A DNA stretch of 64,000 nucleotides from Variovorax fucosicus (GTDB lineage Bacteria > Pseudomonadota > Gammaproteobacteria > Burkholderiales > Burkholderiaceae_C). This document shows, piece after piece, positions 17,066 to 25,300 of the stretch (its first letter is position 1; the number at the start of each line of letters is the position of its first letter). Below the pieces are notes generated by a model. It saw only the letters and a list, made by a program, of their open reading frames with translations. It was not told where the DNA came from and made no database searches. A program made the position numbers and the translations under genes. The stretch is taken from NCBI RefSeq assembly GCF_030316825.1, contig NZ_JASZYU010000003.1, positions 496,001 through 560,000 of the forward strand. Direction: 5' to 3'.

Positions 17066-18052
17066 TTACTTGGATATGCGCTCGATCTCTGGCATCTCGG
17101 CTGCGAACACGGGTTCGAACTGCTCGCCGGGCAGACCAAGCGACAGGTCGGCAAGATTGTTGGCCTTGATGTAGTCGGTGAAGACTTGTCCCGTGCGAGC
17201 CTTCAGGATCGCCTGCTGCAGTTCCTGGTATCCCTTGGGGTTCTTCTGCGCGAAGCCCGCGGAGACAACGTAGACGCCATAGCGACCCAGAAACTCAGGC
17301 GATGGCATTGAGACACCTAGCGTCTTCAGCTGGCTCTGCAAGGTCTCAGCCTCCGGCCAACGGGGGCTCTTCTTGTCCGAGCCGATGAAAAGTGCGGTGG
17401 TCCTGGAGCGCATACTTGAGCGCACGAAGTCGTCGCCGAGATTGGCCGTGACATCGCCGGCGAGCAGCGCGTTGATCGATTCAGAGCCGCCCTTGTAGTT
17501 GACGACGAGAACATCGATTTTGAGCTTGTCGACCAGCCACTTCGCCATCACCTCCTGGGCAGTCCCGCCTGCCACAGAGATGGAGAGCTTCCCGGGTTTG
17601 CTTCTTGCCTGCTCGACAAACTTGAGGAAGTTCGGGATCCCCGAATCGTTTTTGACCAGGAACACCCGAGGCTCGTGCAAGTCGGCCATGACGACCCGAA
17701 AATCGCTCGCCTTGAACCCGGCATTCCCGCGGGCTATAGCGAGATTGAGGTCAGGCTGGTTGATGGCGAGGATGGCGGACCCATCTGCTCCTTCGCGCAG
17801 CAGCGCCGTGGCTGCGATCTGGCCACCTGCTCCCGGCTGGTTGCGAACGAGGACGCTGCGGCCCAGGGCGCCCTGAAGCGGCGCGGAGAGCAGGCGCGCA
17901 AAGGTATCCGTGCTACCACCCGGCGGGTAGCCGACGATGATTTGCAGCGGCTTGTCGCTCTGGGCGAGGCCAATTCGAGGAATGGCTGCAGTCACGACTG
18001 CGGCACCCAATGCAAAGGTAAGGTGGCGACGGTTGGTCGAGAGATGAGTCAT
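17066..18052 (-). CDS. Bug-family periplasmic binding protein
   Basis: This is a 328-residue Bug/TctC-type binder. The leader MTHLSTNRRHLTFALG contains NRRHLT, a possible twin-arginine motif, and ends at GLAQ. The mature part starts DKPLQIIVGYPPGGSTDTFAR (ligand loop), with NQPGAGGQIAATALL as the second family signature. The start is set at the ATG at 18052. It sits between the M24 peptidase gene (28 bases) and the ATPase gene (18 bases) in one operon. It suggests that the module collects either two ligands or one ligand by two routes. No TctAB partners are near. Confidence 0.89.
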   Translation of the reverse strand: MTHLSTNRRHLTFALGAAVVTAAIPRIGLAQSDKPLQIIVGYPPGGSTDTFARLLSAPLQGALGRSVLVRNQPGAGGQIAATALLREGADGSAILAINQPDLNLAIARGNAGFKASDFRVVMADLHEPRVFLVKNDSGIPNFLKFVEQARSKPGKLSISVAGGTAQEVMAKWLVDKLKIDVLVVNYKGGSESINALLAGDVTANLGDDFVRSSMRSRTTALFIGSDKKSPRWPEAETLQSQLKTLGVSMPSPEFLGRYGVYVVSAGFAQKNPKGYQELQQAILKARTGQVFTDYIKANNLADLSLGLPGEQFEPVFAAEMPEIERISK

Positions 18053-18080
18053 AGGTGTTTTCCGGTGTGACTGATCAGAA

Positions 18081-19262
18081 TCAAGCAAGCAGACGCATGT
18101 CGTAGGGCGTCGTGTTCAGTTGTTCGAAGCCGTCCGATGTGACGACGACCACGTCTTCAAGGTGCGCGCCGCCAACTTCCGGCTGGTCAGGCAGGACGAT
18201 ACGGGGCTCCAGGCACATGACCATGTTCTCCTCGACCACGAAGTCCACACGACGATCGACGAGCGGCTCGCCGTGCAGTCCGTAGCCAAGCTGGTGCCCC
18301 GTATTGCCGGTGTACACGTAGTCGCCCCAGCCGCTGTCGGCGATGACTTCCCGGGCGCGTGCATCGATGGCCTTGCCGGTGACGCCGGGGCGGATCATCT
18401 TCTTCGCCTCTTGCAGAGCAAGGTAAGTCGCCTGGTAGATCTCACGCTGCGTGTCGGTGGGCTTTCCGCCGCAAATCACTGTCCGGCCGAGGTCGGCGGT
18501 GTAGCCCTTCACGACCGCCCCGAGGTCGAGAATGACCATCTCACCGTCCTGGATGACCTTTTCCGTGGCGATGCGTTCGAACATCGAAGCATTCGGGCCG
18601 GAAGCAATCAAAGGAATGAACGGCTCGAACTCCGAACCTGCGCGCCGCATTGCAGTGACGGCAGCGGCGGAAACCGATTGTTCGGTCACACCCGGCCGGA
18701 TGGCTTCGATCGCGGCCAAGGCGCCGAGATCCGCGACGCGCAACGAGGCGCGGATGAGATCCACTTCGATCGGGTGCTTGACGGCCGTGAGTTGCAACCA
18801 CATGGGCGTGACGTCCCCGATCTCGAGATCTGGACAGGCTTTGGTGAGATTCCTGTACACCATGTGCGGCATGATGTCCGTCGCGATCCGGCCGCGGCTG
18901 ACGCCATAGTCGGACAGCATTTTCTCGATGACTTCGTGCCACTTCGACACGTGGGGCAAGCGGCGGGCGTCCTGGATGTCGGACTTGAACTTGATCCGCA
19001 AATCGTCGCTGCCAGAGATGTAGCCCACCACCGGTGGCTTGCCCTTCACCACCAAGGCGACGTATTCGGGTTCGAGGAAGGGGCGGAAACCTTTGACATA
19101 AAAGTCCGTGGCCCATCGCACCGCCTCGGCCTTGCAGAAAAGGAATGCATCGAAGCCGGATTGCTCCAGCGCCTTTTGAAGCTTTTCTTGCTTGATGGCG
19201 TGAAGGGCATCACCGGCGTAGAAGCTAGGCGACTGTTTTGTAAACTTGATTTCCTTGTTCAT
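18081..19262 (-). CDS. M24-family metallopeptidase (Xaa-Pro dipeptidase/creatinase-like)
   Basis: This is a 393-residue pita-bread-fold hydrolase with an N-terminal creatinase-type domain (about 1-165) and a C-terminal catalytic domain. Expected metal ligands are present: Asp in VILDLGAVVKGYTADLGRT (two Asp), His in GHQLGYGLHGEP, Glu in MCLEPRIV, and Glu in GGAHLEDVVVV. The ATG at 19262 is chosen over an upstream in-frame ATG that adds a His/Pro-rich tail. Family members cleave Xaa-Pro peptides, creatine or ectoine-type amides. With the aldolase and amino-acid importer it may release an amino acid from a conjugate, which is inference. Confidence 0.87.
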   Translation of the reverse strand: MNKEIKFTKQSPSFYAGDALHAIKQEKLQKALEQSGFDAFLFCKAEAVRWATDFYVKGFRPFLEPEYVALVVKGKPPVVGYISGSDDLRIKFKSDIQDARRLPHVSKWHEVIEKMLSDYGVSRGRIATDIMPHMVYRNLTKACPDLEIGDVTPMWLQLTAVKHPIEVDLIRASLRVADLGALAAIEAIRPGVTEQSVSAAAVTAMRRAGSEFEPFIPLIASGPNASMFERIATEKVIQDGEMVILDLGAVVKGYTADLGRTVICGGKPTDTQREIYQATYLALQEAKKMIRPGVTGKAIDARAREVIADSGWGDYVYTGNTGHQLGYGLHGEPLVDRRVDFVVEENMVMCLEPRIVLPDQPEVGGAHLEDVVVVTSDGFEQLNTTPYDMRLLA

Positions 19263-19302
19263 GACATTGGCTACCGGTGAGTGGTGATGGAAGGTGTGGA
19301 AC

Positions 19303-20364
19303 TCAGATGGTCGGAGCGGGAGCGGTGGCTTCAACCACTGACCTGAACTCGGCGATGGCCTGCTCCACGGAGGCTTTGTCGATATGGCGGTGCGTCACGC
19401 ATCGCATCAGATGGGGTCCCCAGGGCCGAACCAGCACGCTCCGCTCGCGAAGATGCGCCTCCCATTGCTTGGCTGTCATGCCGGTTGCCGCCACGTTGAC
19501 TTGCACGATGTTGGTTTGGGGCCGCTTTACCTGGAGTTTCGGGATGGCGCTCAGGCCGTCTGCCAGCAATTGCGCAGTGGCGTGGTCTTCAGCGAGGCGC
19601 GCGACCTGTGACCTCAAGGCTTCGAGGCCGGCCGCCGCGCAAATTCCGACTTGACGCTGCGCCCCACCGACGAGCTTTCGCAGCCACCGGGCCCGTTGGA
19701 TGACGGATTCGGGCCCCACCAGCACCGCGCCCATCGGGGCGCTCAGGCCTTTCGATAGGCAGACCGAGACGGTGTCAGCCTGCTTGCAGATGCTGGCTGT
19801 GGACTCACCGAGGGCCAACGCGGCATTGAAAAGGCGCGCACCGTCCAGATGCACCCGCACGCCGGAGGCTCGGGACACCTCGAACACCTTGCGCATGTGG
19901 TCCAACGAAGCTACGGCACCGCCTTCATTGTTGTGCGAGGTTTCGATGCAGACCAGACGCGCTTGAAGATTGCCTTTCGTCGATGCCAATGCGGATGTCA
20001 GCGCCTGCAGGTCCAGCGCGCCTTCGGGGTCCGGGATTGGTTGATAGAACGCGCCAGTGAACGTGGCCGCTCCGCGCTCCGCGGTGTAGATGTGTGAGCC
20101 AGCGCCGGCCAACACGACTTCTTGCCGATCCACTTGCGCAAGGATGGCCAATAGATTGGCCATGGTCGCGCTCGGCGCATACAGCCCTGCAGGTTTGTCA
20201 AGCAGCTTGGTCGTGTACTGCTCCAGCTCCCTGGCCGTGGGATCGCCATCCAAGCCGTCATCGCCGAGTGACGCAACACGCATCCGCGCATACATGGACT
20301 CGGTTGGCAAGGTGACGGTGTCGCTTCGGAGATCGACTACGGTCGAGGAATTGAAACTGCTCAT
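19303..20364 (-). CDS. Threonine aldolase family protein (PLP, beta-eliminating lyase fold)
   Basis: This is a 353-residue fold-type I PLP enzyme resembling low-specificity L-threonine aldolase, which splits beta-hydroxy-alpha-amino acids to glycine and an aldehyde. The N-terminal VDLRSDTVTLPTESMYARM and GDDGLDGDPTARELE are family landmarks. The PLP Lys is in VCLSKGLSAPMGAVLVG (near residue 205), and HLDGARLFNAALAL carries the cofactor Asp. It is first gene of the left-going arm, and the upstream region carries the second copy of the LysR-type element. It fits a module for import and cleavage of a hydroxylated amino acid. Confidence 0.88.
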   Translation of the reverse strand: MSSFNSSTVVDLRSDTVTLPTESMYARMRVASLGDDGLDGDPTARELEQYTTKLLDKPAGLYAPSATMANLLAILAQVDRQEVVLAGAGSHIYTAERGAATFTGAFYQPIPDPEGALDLQALTSALASTKGNLQARLVCIETSHNNEGGAVASLDHMRKVFEVSRASGVRVHLDGARLFNAALALGESTASICKQADTVSVCLSKGLSAPMGAVLVGPESVIQRARWLRKLVGGAQRQVGICAAAGLEALRSQVARLAEDHATAQLLADGLSAIPKLQVKRPQTNIVQVNVAATGMTAKQWEAHLRERSVLVRPWGPHLMRCVTHRHIDKASVEQAIAEFRSVVEATAPAPTI

Positions 20365-20446
20365 GAACTTTCAGTCGTCGGTCGTTCGGGCCGCCTCGAG
20401 TATTGGCGCGGGGTAGCGTCAATTTAGACCGGCAAGCCTGTGATGG

Positions 20447-20485
20447 GAATTGATATATTAATATTTCTAATGTGAGAAAAACTCA
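20447..20485. promoter_or_regulatory. Composite LysR-type control element, copy 2
   Basis: GAATTGATATATT (20447-20459) and TGAGAAAAACTCA (20473-20485) are separated by the same spacing as in copy 1 near 12807-12845. The second block is again a 13-base T-N11-A palindrome with the same outer bases TGAG and CTCA but a different centre. The element lies about 83 bases upstream of the threonine aldolase start, oriented toward that gene just as copy 1 is oriented toward the gltI-like gene. It is AT-rich against a GC-rich background. Confidence 0.7.
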
Positions 20486-20544
20486 TAAAGCTCGATAGAC
20501 GCCAGACCAGAGGCTCTCCGTCTGAAAAGCCTGCTGCGCCGGCG

Positions 20545-20712
20545 TTCTACCGGCTCGTGATGTGGTTCGGCTCTGCGCTCTTAGCCGAACGACAGGTATA
20601 TCGCCGCACCGCCCAAGGCACATTCCCACCGCAGGTTCGAATAGGACCAAGAGCTTTCGCATGGTTCTCAGACGACCTGCAGACGTGGATCAATGGCCCG
20701 GCGAAGGCCACG
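20545..20712 (+). pseudogene. AlpA-like phage/integrative-element regulator remnant
   Basis: Reading across two small frame changes gives FYRL, then RDVVRLCALSRTT, then VYRRTAQGTFPPQVRIGP and RAFAWFSDDLQTWI. This matches the AlpA helix-turn-helix family (-RL--V---GLSR-TIYR----G-FP--V-LG-RA--W---D---WI). The frame is lost by one base near 20556 and regained by one base near 20598, so only the recognition-helix region is scrambled in the continuous frame. No start codon is clear. AlpA proteins usually belong to prophages and integrative elements, so this marks a decayed mobile element. The rest of the gap 20365-20740 holds the control element above and nothing else I recognise. Confidence 0.55.
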
Positions 20713-20740
20713 AGAGCGAGCCGTCTGCTGCTCCGCGCAC

Positions 20741-22018
20741 TCAGAGTTGCATGGCTAGCAGCGAGGCCAGCCGCTCCATGGCTTTTTCGCGCAGGGGGCG
20801 GTTCTGCCAGTCCTCCAGAGTGACGCGTTTGGACTGCGCTAGGTCGACTTCGAACTGCGCCGTCTGCGCCGCGGCGAAATCCGCGTCGTAGATGTTCAGG
20901 TTCGCCTCGTCGTTCAGCCTGAAAGACCGGTTGTCGAAATTCGTGGAGCCCACTGAGACCAGCAGTCCGTCGACCGTGAACACCTTGCAATGGAACATCG
21001 TCGGTTGGTATTCGCTCATCTGGGCCCCGGCTGCGAGCAGCGGCCCCCAGCTGGCGCGTGAGGCCGCCCGCACCGTCTTCGAGTCCATGATCGGGCCCGG
21101 TGTGATGATGCGAACACGTACCCCGCGGCGCATCGCGCCGACGAGCGTGTCGACGGTCAGGTCGTCGGGCACGAAGTAGGCACTCGACAAGTCGATGCTC
21201 CTGGTGGCCGCGGCGATGGACAGCAGGTACATCAGGCGCATGCTCTCGCTGCCGCCTGAAGGCGAGCTGCTGAACACCTGGGCGCGTCCTTGGCCCGCTT
21301 CAGCCAGGGCCGGAAAGTAGCGCTCCCCGTGCAGCACGTCGCCCGATGCCTTGACCCAGTTGTCCATGAAAACGGCCTGCATCTGCGCCACAGCAGGTCC
21401 CTCGACCCGGAAGTGCGAATCGCGCCAGTGCTGCGGATCCTCCGCGTGGCCGGTCCATTCGGGCGCGATGCCGACGCCGCCGGTGAAGCCGATGCGGCCG
21501 TCGACCACGAGCAGCTTGCGATGGGTGCGGTTGTTCAGGCGTGTGATGTCGTACCAACTCGGCTTGTGGAACTTGCGGATCTCGACGCCGGCCGATTCCA
21601 TCTCCGTGAGAAACGCCTGCTCGATCTTCGAGCTGCCCACCCAATCGAGCAGGACATGCACCTTGACGCCGGCGCCGGCGCGCTCGGACAGCGCATCGGC
21701 GAACGACTTGCCGATCTCGCCCGACCAATAGATATAGGTTTCGAAGGTGATGCTCTGTTTTGCACTGCGGATGGCCGCCAGCATGGGCGGAAAAATCTGG
21801 TCGCCATTGTGCAGAGCCTCGAATCGATTGCCCGGCAGGATCGGCGGGCCCAGCAGCACCCCGAGGGCGCGCTGATACTGGGCATCGTGCAGCGCGTACT
21901 CGCGCTGGATCTGCTCGTCGAGCTTCTTTTCGCCGCTGGTGAAGTTGAGCGCCACGAGCATGGCCGCGACGGTCAACAGGAAGGTCCAGAAGGCGGTCTT
22001 GAGTTGTTGTTTGGTCAC
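20741..22018 (-). CDS. Phospholipase D-family cardiolipin synthase-like protein
   Basis: This is a 425-residue protein with one N-terminal membrane helix (FWTFLLTVAAMLVALNF) and two PLD domains. The HKD motifs are HRKLLVVDGRIGFTGG (first) and HCKVFTVDGLLVSVGSTNFD (second). It resembles ClsB/YbhO-type enzymes that join phosphatidyl groups to make cardiolipin at the inner membrane. The start is set at the GTG at 22018, just before TKQQLKTAFW, since no ATG fits and the region before it is a shadow of the next gene. It lies 28 bases after the PhoD-like gene in the same direction, so a shared phospholipid or phosphodiester role is possible. Confidence 0.83.
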   Translation of the reverse strand: MTKQQLKTAFWTFLLTVAAMLVALNFTSGEKKLDEQIQREYALHDAQYQRALGVLLGPPILPGNRFEALHNGDQIFPPMLAAIRSAKQSITFETYIYWSGEIGKSFADALSERAGAGVKVHVLLDWVGSSKIEQAFLTEMESAGVEIRKFHKPSWYDITRLNNRTHRKLLVVDGRIGFTGGVGIAPEWTGHAEDPQHWRDSHFRVEGPAVAQMQAVFMDNWVKASGDVLHGERYFPALAEAGQGRAQVFSSSPSGGSESMRLMYLLSIAAATRSIDLSSAYFVPDDLTVDTLVGAMRRGVRVRIITPGPIMDSKTVRAASRASWGPLLAAGAQMSEYQPTMFHCKVFTVDGLLVSVGSTNFDNRSFRLNDEANLNIYDADFAAAQTAQFEVDLAQSKRVTLEDWQNRPLREKAMERLASLLAMQL

Positions 22019-22046
22019 TGAGCTTGATAGGGTCGTGCGGTGGCGC

Positions 22047-23831
22047 TCACACAGGCACGACGTCGAGATTGGCCGCACCCGGCAAGGCATGCAGGCTCCT
22101 CGCGACGCGCGCGGTGTAGGAGCGGCTGAACACGGTGCTGACCTCCGTCCAGTCGGCGCGCGCCTCGGCCGGCGTGAGCGTCAACACCAGGTAACCACGC
22201 TTGCTGGTTTCCGCATAGCGCAGGTCCGTCACCATCTTGGGAAATGCCTCCGTCAGGGCCGGCCCGGAGATCAGTGGCAGCAGGATTTCGAGCCCGGGAG
22301 AGCTGATCGAGGCGCACGCGAACTCGACTCCGACGCGCTGGCCGGTGGCATCCGTCAGGTTGCTGGCCCATGCGTTGTGCGTATCGCCAGCCAGTGAGAC
22401 GAGGTTCTTGCCCATCGACCGGGCGCTGGCTAGAACGGTCTCGCGCGCGGCGGGATAACCATCCCATGCATCGAGGTTGTAGGGCACGCGGCGCTGGGCC
22501 AGCAGCGCACGCTGGCTGTCGCTGCGCAATTGCTCCGGAGTGGATTGCGCCAGCAGGAATTCGCCAATGGTCTCCGCAGTGAACGCGCTCGCGACGCTCA
22601 GCGGTATCTCCATGCGCGCCATCAGGACCTGCTGCCCAAGCACCTGCCAAGTGGCACCGGAGGCGGCCATCCGCGCCGACAGCCAATCCGATTGCTCGGC
22701 GCCCAGGAGCTGGCGCGACGCGCTGGTGGCTGCGCCGTCGAGGTATTCACCCAGCGTGACCTGCTGGTCGCGCCCGACCAGCCGGGTGTCCAGCATGTGC
22801 AGCGAGGCAAGCGTGCCAAAGTCGAAGGATCGGTAGATCTTCAGCGGATTGGCGGCATCGGGCATCCGGATGGGAAGCCATTCCCGATACGCCTGGATGG
22901 CGGCGGCACGTCGGGCGGCGAAAGTGCCTTCCGTGGCCGGATCGTGGTTCGCAGCGCCACCCGACCATGCGTTGTTAGCCACGTCATGGTCATCCCACAC
23001 CGCGATCACCGGCATCTTCGCGTGCAACGCGACCAGGTCCGGGTCGGTGCGGTACTGCGCATGGCGCCGCCGGTAATCGTCGAGCGTCAACAGCTCCTTC
23101 GGCGGCTGCGATTCGCGGTCGATCGCAATGGCGAACTGCGACGCAAAGCCCAGCGGCCCATACTCGTAGATGTAATCGCCCAGGTGCAGCACCAGATCGA
23201 CATCCGTTCGCTTGGCCAGTTCCGCGCACACGTTGAAATAGCCGGCCGGGAAGTTCGAACAGGAAACGACCCCCAGCCGCAGCAGCGACACATTGCCCAC
23301 GGGCAACGTCTTCGTGCGGCCAGTCGGCGACGGCTCCGCTCCGACATAGAAGCGGTAGTAGTACGCGCTGGCGGGCTGCAGGCCGGTGGCGTCCACCTTG
23401 ACGGTGTAGTCCTGGTCCGGGCCCGTACTGGCGGTGCCGCTCGCCACGATCGCGCCGAAGTTCGCATCGCTTGCGACTTCCCAGCGCAGGTTCAGCGTGC
23501 CGGGACTCGCCATGGTGACCCTGGTCCACAGGATGACGCGGTCGGACAGCGGATCACCGCTTGCCACCCCGTGCACAAACGGGCTCGTCGTTCCGCCGGG
23601 CGTCCCCCCTCCTCCTCCCCCTCCGCCGCCACCGCCGCTGCCACCGCCGCCGAAACCACCGCCCCCGCCGCCGCCTCCACAGCCGGACACGCTGACGCCC
23701 GTGCCCACGAACATCGCATAGAGGATCGCACCGCGTATGAAGGAGCGGCGGGAGGACTCGAGTTCGATGGGGGATCGTCGTTCTGAATCCGCGTCGGGTT
23801 CGGGCAGGTGTGCGTTGTTGGCTTCGTGCAT
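22047..23831 (-). CDS. Alkaline phosphatase D (PhoD)-family Tat lipoprotein
   Basis: This is a 594-residue PhoD-like phosphatase/phosphodiesterase. The N terminus contains SRRSFIRGAIL, a twin-arginine motif, followed by a hydrophobic run and VSVSGC, a lipobox-like cleavage site. The protein is therefore probably exported folded and anchored as a lipoprotein. A Gly-rich tether of about 30 residues follows. The PhoD N-terminal domain then begins at FVHGVASGDPLSDRVILWTRV. Metal-site motifs include GVVSCSNFPAGYFNVCAELA, HLGDYIYEYG and WDDHDVANNAW. SLAGDTHNAWA is the late His motif. The ATG at 23831 has AAGGAG upstream. The cofactor would be Fe/Ca, by family knowledge. Confidence 0.9.
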   Translation of the reverse strand: MHEANNAHLPEPDADSERRSPIELESSRRSFIRGAILYAMFVGTGVSVSGCGGGGGGGGFGGGGSGGGGGGGGGGGTPGGTTSPFVHGVASGDPLSDRVILWTRVTMASPGTLNLRWEVASDANFGAIVASGTASTGPDQDYTVKVDATGLQPASAYYYRFYVGAEPSPTGRTKTLPVGNVSLLRLGVVSCSNFPAGYFNVCAELAKRTDVDLVLHLGDYIYEYGPLGFASQFAIAIDRESQPPKELLTLDDYRRRHAQYRTDPDLVALHAKMPVIAVWDDHDVANNAWSGGAANHDPATEGTFAARRAAAIQAYREWLPIRMPDAANPLKIYRSFDFGTLASLHMLDTRLVGRDQQVTLGEYLDGAATSASRQLLGAEQSDWLSARMAASGATWQVLGQQVLMARMEIPLSVASAFTAETIGEFLLAQSTPEQLRSDSQRALLAQRRVPYNLDAWDGYPAARETVLASARSMGKNLVSLAGDTHNAWASNLTDATGQRVGVEFACASISSPGLEILLPLISGPALTEAFPKMVTDLRYAETSKRGYLVLTLTPAEARADWTEVSTVFSRSYTARVARSLHALPGAANLDVVPV

Positions 23832-24075
23832 GTCTCGCTCCTTACCCAACATGGAAGCCGCACTGCGCGCGCTTCTTCGTGTCGAAGGGTGGCGGAATTG
23901 CAAGCCGAGCGAAGCGGCCGCCCCGTAGGCCGGCGTCAGGGAGCGAAGTCGGCGAATTACCCTACTGCGTCCGGCGAGCGTCAACCTGGGGGTTGGCGGC
24001 CGCGAAGGCCACGAATCGGCATGCACCTCCAGCCACGCCTAACATCGACACCTATCAACCTTGCCGAACCTCGCC

Positions 24076-24417
24076 ATGAGTTCGCCCAAATCCCCCACCC
24101 CACACGAGTTCGCGGTGCTGCGCGTGCTTCGTGCCGATGCTGAACGCCTGCCGCGCACGGCAGCAAGGATGGCGGCGACCTATCTGCCCACCATCCAGTT
24201 GCCCACCACCTGGCGGTCAGTGCTGACGCGAGCGCTCGACGAGCGCGCCGGCGCGACGTCGTGCCCACCGCTTGACGAGTTGCAGGCAGCGTACGGCAGA
24301 TCAGGCGCGTGGCTGCCTGCCGCATATCACGGCGATGCCACGGACGCGCGTTTCTGGCTTGTGGGCCTGGAAGAGCGTGCGGTCGAGTACCTGCCCCGAT
24401 CGCCACTCATCCCCTGA
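24076..24417 (+). CDS. Hypothetical protein, 113 residues
   Basis: This is a small protein starting MSSPKSPTPHEFAVLRVLRA, with an alternative TTG start five codons upstream. Third codon positions are strongly GC-biased throughout, as in the genuine genes of the window, which supports coding. It is mainly helical in appearance, has no signal peptide or membrane segment, and I recognise no domain. It is divergent from the PhoD-like gene and 182 bases upstream of the SRAP-like gene in the same direction. A role in regulation or in the same process as the SRAP-like protein is possible but unsupported. Confidence 0.6.
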   Translation: MSSPKSPTPHEFAVLRVLRADAERLPRTAARMAATYLPTIQLPTTWRSVLTRALDERAGATSCPPLDELQAAYGRSGAWLPAAYHGDATDARFWLVGLEERAVEYLPRSPLIP

Positions 24418-24599
24418 TCGCGGACGGCTCCGCTCAAAAAGGCGCTCCCGGTTCGCTGCACTCGTGCGGCCATTCGTCACGATCCGCGCCAAAATCTGGC
24501 CCGCCCTGCGGTGGCGCGACCCGCTCCAAGGCAGGCGAAGCACAAAATGCCGCTCAGTCAATGTGCGGGCGTGGCCGCGCAAGAGTTGAGGGAGCTTCC

Positions 24600-25283
24600 A
24601 TGACAGTTTTTTATGCCCCGGCGCGCGACGCGCGGCATTTTCAACAGCGTTTCCAGGTCTCCGGGGATGGGCATGCTGCCCTCGTCCGGCCCGGCGACCA
24701 GGGCTTGTTTGTCCGCCGACCGCGAGCTGATCGCGCCAGTCCGGCGGGCACAGCGCGGTATGAAGCGGCGAGTGGACGTTGGGGCCTCATTCCGCTGTTC
24801 GCCAAGGAACGGGAATACCCCGACACGTTCGAGGCGCGAGGCGAGAGCGCCGCTGGTGAGCGCGATTTCTATCAGCCCTGGAAGCGCGGTCATCGCTGCG
24901 TTGTTCTCGCCGATGCGCTGTTCCGTCGAGGCGAGCAGGATCATCGCTTCGTACAGGTCACCCGGGCAGACGGCCAGCCGCTCGCGCTTGCCGCGCTGTG
25001 GAACGGATGGCGTTCCCCGCAAGGCGAATGCATCGAGAGTTTCGCGCTGCTCACGCTGCCGTCCGAAGAACAGCGAAACGAACGCCGGGTCGTGTTCCTG
25101 CGTGACGGGTGGATCGACGACTGGCTTCATTGCCCCGTCGAGGAAGCAGCTGCCTGTCTGCGCCCTTTTGATCTGGAGAAACTGGTACGCACCCCGCTCA
25201 ACGAAGTTCCGAGGCAGGTCTCGCCTGACAGTGCCGCCGGCCCTTCCAGCTGCGCCATTGCCTGCGGCGCCTCCGGATCCTGA
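24600..25283 (+). CDS. SRAP (YedK/HMCES)-fold protein lacking the catalytic residues
   Basis: This is a 227-residue protein alignable with SOS response-associated peptidase-like proteins, which crosslink to abasic sites in single-stranded DNA. Shared landmarks are GRWGLIPLFAKE (59-70), FEARGESAA (77-85), RGHRCVVLADALF (96-108), ADGQPLALAALWNGW (123-137) and ESFALLTL (146-153). The four key residues are all different. Cys2 of the usual MCGR start is Thr2 here (MTVFYAP), the Asn of NAR is Glu78, the general-acid Glu of FYEW is Arg109, and the active-site His of HDRMP is Asn160. The reading frame is intact, so it is a likely pseudoenzyme that may bind DNA without crosslinking, unless an upstream start restores Cys2 (none seen). 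Confidence 0.75.
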   Translation: MTVFYAPARDARHFQQRFQVSGDGHAALVRPGDQGLFVRRPRADRASPAGTARYEAASGRWGLIPLFAKEREYPDTFEARGESAAGERDFYQPWKRGHRCVVLADALFRRGEQDHRFVQVTRADGQPLALAALWNGWRSPQGECIESFALLTLPSEEQRNERRVVFLRDGWIDDWLHCPVEEAAACLRPFDLEKLVRTPLNEVPRQVSPDSAAGPSSCAIACGASGS

Positions 25284-25300
25284 AACGAGAGATCCCTCGC

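Noticed and set aside
20625..20660. GGTTCGAAT sequence resembling a tRNA T-loop
   Set aside because: No acceptor, D or anticodon arms can be built around it; it lies inside the AlpA-like remnant.
23600..23690. C-rich repetitive tract considered as a CRISPR or structural repeat
   Set aside because: It is the reverse complement of Gly codons forming the linker of the PhoD-like protein, with no spacer-repeat pattern.
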